From NCBI GenBank assembly GCA_003221375.1, contig QHRI01000031.1, forward strand, positions 1 to 10,210: a stretch of DNA of 10,210 bases, given 5' to 3'. The translations under genes were made by a program, and so were the position numbers. The stretch is from Verrucomicrobiota bacterium (GTDB lineage Bacteria; Verrucomicrobiota; Verrucomicrobiia; Chthoniobacterales; UBA10450). This document shows, one piece after another, positions 5,447 through 10,210 of this stretch (within the stretch, counting starts at the first letter, position 1; each line of letters starts with the position of its first letter). The notes below the pieces were generated by a model. The model saw nothing but the letters and a program-made list of their open reading frames with translations. It had not been told where the DNA came from and made no database searches.

Positions 5447-7000
5447 ATGAAACGCGTCTTTGGGCTGGAGACGGAATATGGCATCACTCTCGGCGGTGCG
5501 GAGACTGTCGATGTCGTGGCCGAGTCGATCGAGCTGGTCCGGCGCTATACCGAGAACGGCGCGCTGATGAAGTGGGATTACGAACTGGAGGACCCGCATC
5601 TCGACGCGCGAGGATTTCGTGCGCGAGAATTGCTTCAGGACACGGACGAATCGGCCTATTACGAGATTGATAAGCGCCGTCCTCTTAGCTTCGAGGAAAT
5701 AAAGAGCGACCTCGTGCTGTCAAACGGCGCGCGCTTTTACAACGATCACGCACACCCGGAATATTCGACGCCGGAATGCACTACTCTTGGGGAAATCGTG
5801 GCACAGGACAAGGCAGGGGAACGCATCCTGGCGGAGTGCGCCCGACGTCGAAATCAGAAGTTGCCTGCCGGATTTGAAGTGCGGCTTTACAAAAATAATA
5901 CTGATTTTGCAGGGCACAGTTACGGTTGCCACGACAATTATCTAATGAGACGCGATATCGCGTGGGACCGGATCGTTGCTGGAATGCTGCCGTTCCTCAT
6001 TACTCGTCAGATTTTCGCAGGCGCTGGCAAGATGGGTATCGAAACCGAGAGCGCGCAGGGCGAGCCCGGCGTCTATCAAATCTCGCAGCGTGCTGATTTT
6101 TTCAGTGTGGTTGTGAGCATCGATACGATGAATCGCCGCCCTCTGATTAACACGCGTGACGAGCCACATGTGGATGCGAGCCGTTATCGCCGGTTCCATG
6201 TGATTCTTGGCGACTCAAATATGAGCGAATGGGCCACCGCCATGAAGATTGGGACCACCGCGCTCATTCTCGATTTGATTGAGCGCGGAGAAGCGCCACA
6301 GCTTGAGATTGCGCAGCCGGTTGATGCAAACAAATCGATCAGCCGCGATCAGACCTTCGATTGGATCATCGAACTGAAGGACGGGCGCAAAATCTCTGCG
6401 ATTGATGTGCAACGGATTTATTTGCGCGCGGCGAGCAAACTGGATCCGCCTTCGTCAGGCTTTGGTGGTTCAGACAACGGCGAGGAATGGAGATGGATTT
6501 TGCGCGAATGGGAAAGTGTCCTCAATGATCTCGAGCGGGACGTCGCGTCAACGCGAGACCGCGTTGACTGGGCAGCAAAGAAGTTCCTGCTGGAGGCATT
6601 GCGGGCGGAAGAAAAGCTTGCCTGGAGTGACCCGTGGCTGCAATCCATCGACCTTGAATATCACAATCTCGATTTAGACCGGGGATTATATTATGAGCTG
6701 GTGCGCAAAGGCCTCATGCGCCGCATTACGAGTGAGGAAGAAATCAAGACCGCGATTTTTAGCCCGCCAGAAACGACACGAGCATTTTTCCGAGGCCGCG
6801 CTGTAGCCCGTTTCAACGATGAGATTTCATCCATTCAATGGGATGAAATTGTTTTTACAAATCCCGCCGCTGCGGGACAATCATACCGCATCGCGCTGCC
6901 GGAGGCGGCGATGGACGCGCGTTTAGACGCGCTCAATCACGCGGCACGCAATGGGAGGGATTTCTCGGAGTTTATGAACGCAATTGCTCAGGTTGATTAA
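5447..7000 (+). CDS. dop: Pup deamidase/depupylase Dop
   Basis: This 517-aa protein belongs to the Dop/PafA carboxylate-amine ligase-like family (glutamine-synthetase fold). Dop converts the C-terminal Gln of Pup to Glu and removes Pup from tagged proteins. The N-terminus has the nucleotide/metal motif LETEYGI (residues 7-13). The NGARFYNDHAHPEYSTPE block (93-110) holds Asp100, equivalent to the catalytic aspartate of actinobacterial Dop. DHAHPEY, and WDYELEDPHLDARGF (43-57) at the start of the Dop-specific loop, mark it as Dop rather than the ligase PafA. NTRDEPHVDA and RYRRFHVILGDSNMSE (235-261) are further family blocks. Length is close to the usual 500 or so. I chose the ATG at 5447 because MKRVFGLETEYG matches family starts; the frame is open to a TTG at 5399. 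An AAAAGAG about 10 nt upstream may be the ribosome binding site. Pup itself is not visible nearby. Confidence 0.93.
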   Translation: MKRVFGLETEYGITLGGAETVDVVAESIELVRRYTENGALMKWDYELEDPHLDARGFRARELLQDTDESAYYEIDKRRPLSFEEIKSDLVLSNGARFYNDHAHPEYSTPECTTLGEIVAQDKAGERILAECARRRNQKLPAGFEVRLYKNNTDFAGHSYGCHDNYLMRRDIAWDRIVAGMLPFLITRQIFAGAGKMGIETESAQGEPGVYQISQRADFFSVVVSIDTMNRRPLINTRDEPHVDASRYRRFHVILGDSNMSEWATAMKIGTTALILDLIERGEAPQLEIAQPVDANKSISRDQTFDWIIELKDGRKISAIDVQRIYLRAASKLDPPSSGFGGSDNGEEWRWILREWESVLNDLERDVASTRDRVDWAAKKFLLEALRAEEKLAWSDPWLQSIDLEYHNLDLDRGLYYELVRKGLMRRITSEEEIKTAIFSPPETTRAFFRGRAVARFNDEISSIQWDEIVFTNPAAAGQSYRIALPEAAMDARLDALNHAARNGRDFSEFMNAIAQVD

Positions 7001-7079
7001 CCGGCTTCCGGCGCGAACCCCGCGTGGATAGGACGCGCTCCCCTTGCGTTCTTGGAAAAACTGGGCGTGCCCGCAGAAT

Positions 7080-7508
7080 TCAGTGTACTGGCGGCGCACC
7101 TTGCGCGATCACAAACGTCGATGCCGGTTGAGGGCTAGGGGTTTCGGGGTAATACATTTCGCACCCGAAGCGAATGTCCAGGACTGCCGCATTGGTAGGC
7201 GTATTTGGAACAGTCCAATTATAATATCTGATGTTCGTACCCACCGGTGCAATACACGTCGAGAACGTTCTGCCGCCGTCCAACGACAGCCAAATCTCCA
7301 TCTCGCATGCGTGCAAGTTTCTCATATCGGGCAACGCGGCGTCCCATTCGACCCTGACTTGTTGCCCAGGACGCAGAACCTGTCCAAGCCTCGGTGAAAT
7401 TAGCTTGGCAGAATAGCCTTGTTTTTGACTGCTCTGAGCATTCAGCTTCGCAGGTGCAAAAGCAAATGTCGCCAAAAGCAGCGTTACAATGAGTCCAGGG
7501 GTTTTCAT
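7080..7508 (-). CDS. Exported Ig-like-fold protein
   Basis: This is a 142-aa secreted protein. A signal peptide (MKTP, a hydrophobic stretch, cleavage near LNA at 24-26) precedes one beta-sandwich-like domain. That domain begins with SPRLGQVLRPGQQVRVEWD, the pattern of Kre9/Knh1-like and related Ig-type domains (SP-x2-G-x2-[VL]-x2-G-x3-V-x2-W). It includes WLSLDGG and YNWTVPN, typical strands of that fold. Three cysteines are present in the mature part (HACEM, STCIA, FGCEM), so a disulfide is possible. The start is well supported: AGGAG (7516-7520) lies 7 nt before the ATG. It is read towards dop, converging with a 79-bp gap, and lies 125 nt downstream of guaA on the same strand. Its role is unknown; such domains are often found on carbohydrate-binding or surface proteins. 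Confidence 0.75.
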   Translation of the reverse strand: MKTPGLIVTLLLATFAFAPAKLNAQSSQKQGYSAKLISPRLGQVLRPGQQVRVEWDAALPDMRNLHACEMEIWLSLDGGRTFSTCIAPVGTNIRYYNWTVPNTPTNAAVLDIRFGCEMYYPETPSPQPASTFVIAQGAPPVH

Positions 7509-7515
7509 TTTGGGG

Positions 7516-7520
7516 CTCCT
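7516..7520 (-). promoter_or_regulatory. Shine-Dalgarno AGGAG fixing the start of the Ig-like protein
   Basis: Reverse-strand AGGAG is 7 nt before the ATG at 7508. The frame is open to 7643, but this site and the signal peptide that follows select 7508. Confidence 0.65.
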
Positions 7521-7633
7521 ACGTTTAAGTTTTGATCGACAATGCGAGCCATTCGCTGTCGTCAACATTTTTTTAGATTTTTTCGTGCGCACGTAGGATT
7601 TCGTACTACAGGGAAAATCCCTTGAGAATCGGC

Positions 7634-9253
7634 TCACTCCCACTCGATCGTACTCGGTGGTTTACTCGAGATGTCGTAACAAACTCTGTTGACGCCGTTG
7701 ACTTCGTTACTGATCCGATTCGAAATTCGGGCCAGCAATTCGTAAGGAAGTCGCACCCAGTCGGCAGTCATGCCGTCCTGGCTTTCGACAATGCGCAGCA
7801 CGACGGTGTTCTCGTAAGTGCGTTGGTCCCCCATGACGCCAACCGATTGTACAGGAAGCAAAACGGCAAACGACTGCCAGACCTTGTAATACCAGTCGGC
7901 TGCTTCCATTTCGCTTTGCACGATCGTGTCTGCGTCGCGCAAAATTGATAACCGTTCGGGCGTAACTTCTCCGAGAATGCGAACAGCGAGCCCGGGACCG
8001 GGAAAAGGCTGGCGATATACAATTTCCTTCGGCAAACCGAGCTGCAAACCCGCTTGACGCACTTCATCTTTGAACAATTGGCGTACGGGTTCGACGAGCT
8101 CGAAATGCATTTTCTCAGGTAGTCCACCGACGTTATGATGACTTTTGATCACTTGCGCGGGATTGCCCTGGATCGACACGCTTTCAATCACATCAGGGTA
8201 AAGAGTGCCTTGCGCGAGAAATTTGTAGCCGCCGTGTCCGCCACCGGACGGACTTGCCGTGACGAGTTTCCGCTCGCCGTTTCTCCGGTCCTCCTCAAGT
8301 AGTTCCTCGGTCGCGTGCTGAAATACTTTGATGAATTCATTGCCGATCAGTTTTCGTTTCGTTTCGGGATCGGTCACGCCTTTGAGCATTGCAAGAAACC
8401 GATCGCTGGCGTCCACGTATTTCAGGCGCACATGAAAATTCTCGCCGAAAACGCGCTGCACGACTTCCTCCTCTCGCGAGCGAAGCAGCCCATTATTGAC
8501 AAAGATGCAAGTAAGCTGGTCGCCGATCGCCTTGTGCAGGAGTGCAGCGGTTACTGAAGAATCAACGCCCCCGCTCAAACCGAGCACGACCTTTTGATTG
8601 CCGACTTGTTTTCTGACACGCGCGCAAGCCTCTTCAATAAAGGACCCCATCGTCCAGTCCATCGCGCAATGGCAGATGTGAAACAGAAAATTCTGAAGAA
8701 TTTCTCTACCGCGCGGCGTGTGTGCCACTTCGGGGTGAAATTGTAATCCGTAGAGCTTCCGCTCCGGATCTTCCACCGCGGCGAAGTCGCAGCCTTCAGT
8801 GGTCCCGGCGACGCGAAGACCTTTCGGCAGAACTGTCACTTCGTCGCCGTGACTGTTCCAGACGTCGATCTGCTCGCCCAGTCCGTCGAGGAGTTCTGAT
8901 CCTTTCGTGACGTGCAAGACGCCCGCGCCATACTCGCGTCGTCCCGTGAATACGACACGGCCGCCAAGATGATACGCCATCAGCATGAGCCCGTAACAGA
9001 TTCCGAGCACAGGAACGCCGAGCGAAAAAATCTCTGGATCGATTTGCGGTGCGCCTTTGTCGTAAACGCTGGCGGGTCCACCGGAAAGGATCAGCCCCTT
9101 CGGCTTCGAAGCAGCGACTTCCGCGACAGGTGTGTCGAAACGGATGATCTCCGAGTACACCTGGCACTCACGGATTCGTCGCGCTATGACTTGGGTATAC
9201 TGCGAGCCGAAATCGAGGATGAGAATTTTAGAGTGCGTTGATTTCTCGGCCAT
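7634..9253 (-). CDS. guaA: GMP synthase (glutamine-hydrolysing)
   Basis: This 539-aa enzyme aminates XMP to GMP using ATP and glutamine, the last step of guanine nucleotide synthesis in the cytosol. The N-terminal class I glutaminase domain starts [11 protein letters not shown] and has LILSGGP (54-60), nucleophile Cys86 in GICYG, and His173/Glu175 in LQFHPEV. The ATP-pyrophosphatase domain has the P-loop LSGGVDSS (226-233). The C-terminal dimerisation domain includes [15 protein letters not shown] and ends STIEWE. Length is normal. One oddity is CYGLM, where the glutaminase signature normally has Gln (CYGMQ or CYGLQ); residue 90 is Met. The start is the only sensible ATG. A small lipoprotein gene ends 9 bp upstream and is probably co-transcribed. 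Confidence 0.97.
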   Translation of the reverse strand: MAEKSTHSKILILDFGSQYTQVIARRIRECQVYSEIIRFDTPVAEVAASKPKGLILSGGPASVYDKGAPQIDPEIFSLGVPVLGICYGLMLMAYHLGGRVVFTGRREYGAGVLHVTKGSELLDGLGEQIDVWNSHGDEVTVLPKGLRVAGTTEGCDFAAVEDPERKLYGLQFHPEVAHTPRGREILQNFLFHICHCAMDWTMGSFIEEACARVRKQVGNQKVVLGLSGGVDSSVTAALLHKAIGDQLTCIFVNNGLLRSREEEVVQRVFGENFHVRLKYVDASDRFLAMLKGVTDPETKRKLIGNEFIKVFQHATEELLEEDRRNGERKLVTASPSGGGHGGYKFLAQGTLYPDVIESVSIQGNPAQVIKSHHNVGGLPEKMHFELVEPVRQLFKDEVRQAGLQLGLPKEIVYRQPFPGPGLAVRILGEVTPERLSILRDADTIVQSEMEAADWYYKVWQSFAVLLPVQSVGVMGDQRTYENTVVLRIVESQDGMTADWVRLPYELLARISNRISNEVNGVNRVCYDISSKPPSTIEWE

Positions 9254-9262
9254 CTTCGCGCG

Positions 9263-9460
9263 CTACGGATGAGTCTGTGGGACGCCATGCTCTCCAGCCG
9301 GATCACCGGGAGACCGTTCCAACGGGCCTAGCGTTCCCTGGCCGGTCACCCCGCGTTCAAACTGCCCTTGAACTTCCTGGGTGCTGCGTTGTTCGAGAGG
9401 GTCGGCGCAGCCGACCAGAGCCAGGCATGCGATCACGACCAAGATCGACATGCGTTTCAT
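9263..9460 (-). CDS. Small predicted lipoprotein
   Basis: This is a 65-aa protein with a type II signal peptide: MKRM, a hydrophobic core, and lipobox LVGC with Cys18. The Cys would be lipid-modified and the protein anchored in a membrane facing the periplasm. The mature part (47 residues) is polar, rich in Gly, Glu, Gln and Pro, with no recognised domain. The stop lies 9 bp before guaA on the same strand, so the two probably share a transcript, though no functional link is known. There is no Shine-Dalgarno. A promoter-like pair ends 6 nt before the ATG, which suggests a leaderless message. A second Met (residue 4) could also be the start. Confidence 0.7.
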   Translation of the reverse strand: MKRMSILVVIACLALVGCADPLEQRSTQEVQGQFERGVTGQGTLGPLERSPGDPAGEHGVPQTHP

Positions 9461-9466
9461 CTACGT

Positions 9467-9494
9467 ATTTTATGAATGCCCTGGGGTATTGCAA
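9467..9494 (-). promoter_or_regulatory. Promoter for lipoprotein-guaA, possibly leaderless
   Basis: On the reverse strand TTGCAA (9489-9494) and TAAAAT (9467-9472) are 16 nt apart, each close to the sigma-70 consensus (4 of 6 and 5 of 6). The expected transcription start falls at or within a base or two of the ATG at 9460, in keeping with the missing Shine-Dalgarno. Confidence 0.45.
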
Positions 9495-9600
9495 TTGCGG
9501 AATGCCACCAAGTGGTTGGTTAAAAGGTTAAAATAGTGGAAAAGGGTCAATGTCTTTCCGTTGTAACCTTTAATGCTTAAACTTTTCGACTCCGTTCGCC

Positions 9601-10167
9601 ATGATCGATCCCGAGCTCTTGTTGCAAGGTTATCGGCTCGGCGTTTTTCCCATGGCGATGGAGGACGATTCGATCCAATGGTTTTCGCCCGATCCGCGCG
9701 CAATCCTGCCCCTGGAAGATTTTCATGTCCCGCACACGCTGCGTCGTCTTGTGCGCAAAAAGGTTTTTGAAACGACAATCGACCGTGCGTTTTCAACAGT
9801 CATCGAGGCGTGCGCGAAACACGAAGATACTTGGATCAATCTTGAGATTATTGAGAGCTACACGCGGTTGCACGACCTCGGCCACGCGCATTCAGTCGAA
9901 GTGTGGAGGGAAGGTCAGATCGCCGGAGGACTCTACGGCGTCGCGGTCGGTGGCGCTTTTTTTGGCGAATCAATGTTCCATTACGTAACAGACACATCCA
10001 AAATCGCTCTGGTGACACTGGTGGAACATTTGCGGGCGAGAAAATTCGCGTTGCTCGATACGCAGTGGCTCACCCCGCACTTGCAACAATTTGGCGGTAT
10101 CGAAATTTCTCGGGACTATTACCTGCGCATGTTGCGCAGAGCAATCGAATTGCCCCGCAAGTTCTGA
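9601..10167 (+). CDS. aat: Leucyl/phenylalanyl-tRNA-protein transferase
   Basis: This 188-aa enzyme transfers Leu or Phe from aminoacyl-tRNA to proteins with N-terminal Arg or Lys. It thereby creates N-degrons that ClpS delivers to ClpAP. Family blocks are LLLQGYRLGVFPM (6-18), IQWFSPDPRAILPL (25-38), TWINLEIIESYTRLHDLGHA (77-96), GGLYGVAVGGAFFGESMF (109-126) and LLDTQWLTPHL (151-161). Glu123, Asp153 and Gln155 keep the spacing of the E. coli residues Glu156, Asp186 and Gln188, which form the active site. It is the short form, lacking the 30 or so N-terminal residues of the E. coli enzyme. The start follows from MIDPELLL; no Shine-Dalgarno is apparent. It is divergent from the lipoprotein-guaA unit with a 140-bp gap; a TAAAAT at 9529-9534 could be its -10. 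Confidence 0.95.
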   Translation: MIDPELLLQGYRLGVFPMAMEDDSIQWFSPDPRAILPLEDFHVPHTLRRLVRKKVFETTIDRAFSTVIEACAKHEDTWINLEIIESYTRLHDLGHAHSVEVWREGQIAGGLYGVAVGGAFFGESMFHYVTDTSKIALVTLVEHLRARKFALLDTQWLTPHLQQFGGIEISRDYYLRMLRRAIELPRKF

Positions 10168-10174
10168 ATTCAGC

Positions 10175-10205
10175 GTCGAGTGTTGGACGTTGAGCGTTGG
10201 ACGTT
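10175..10205. repeat. Heptamer tandem repeat (GTTGRRC)
   Basis: Four heptamers follow each other, GTCGAGT, GTTGGAC, GTTGAGC and GTTGGAC, then a partial GTT. The array starts 8 nt after the aat stop and may run on past the window. Such GTTGGAC/GTTGAGC arrays occur between genes in several environmental bacteria; the role is unknown. Confidence 0.55.
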
Positions 10206-10210
10206 TTCTG

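Noticed and set aside
7571..7622. Terminator after guaA (AGGGATTTTCCCT and CGTGCGCACG hairpins)
   Set aside because: On the guaA strand neither stem is followed by a T-run; the nearby homopolymer reads as A-run in that direction.

Overview
The window looks like chromosomal DNA of a soil or freshwater Verrucomicrobiota bacterium, probably of the Chthoniobacterales type. This is inferred from a VPDGG-type C-terminal sorting signal (a variant common in that phylum), a CPSC/CPNC zinc-ribbon protein of the verrucomicrobial style, and an actinobacterial-like ARC (Mpa) and Dop pair, which is known outside Actinobacteria in a few phyla including Verrucomicrobiota. No rRNA or marker gene is present to confirm the taxon.

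Layout. Bases 1-83 hold the end of an unidentified gene. From 280 to about 3240 is a gene-poor, accessory-like stretch. It carries a zinc-ribbon protein (280-654, -), a 59-aa ORF with a strong ribosome binding site (835-1014, -), a 68-aa VPDGG-CTERM peptide (1170-1376, -), three degenerate repeats of about 77 nt, and several decayed reverse-strand genes: a ribbon-helix-helix-like ORF, a CxxC zinc-ribbon ORF and a HEPN-like ORF. The last three seem broken by frameshifts, each at a homopolymer or dinucleotide run. The stretch is bracketed by a 17-bp inverted repeat and ends at a tRNA-Asp(GTC) gene (3239-3312, -). A REPIN-like inverted repeat follows at 3373-3476.

The core of the window is a two-gene + strand unit with a plausible sigma-70 promoter: arc/mpa, the AAA+ ATPase ring of the Pup-proteasome system (3668-5353), and dop, the deamidase/depupylase (5447-7000). 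I could not find Pup/UBact, the 20S subunits (prcA, prcB) or the ligase pafA in the window. The ARC C-terminus also lacks the GQYL-type proteasome-docking tail. The pair is therefore either separated from the rest of the pathway or works without a proteasome.

Beyond a convergent junction lie an exported Ig-like-fold protein (7080-7508, -), guaA for GMP synthase (7634-9253, -) and a small lipoprotein 9 bp upstream of guaA (9263-9460, -). Divergent from these is aat, leucyl/phenylalanyl-tRNA-protein transferase (9601-10167, +), which feeds the N-degron route to ClpS/ClpAP. The window ends in a GTTGRRC-type heptamer repeat. Two protein-marking degradation routes (Pup-type and N-degron) thus lie within 7 kb, without evidence that they are co-regulated.
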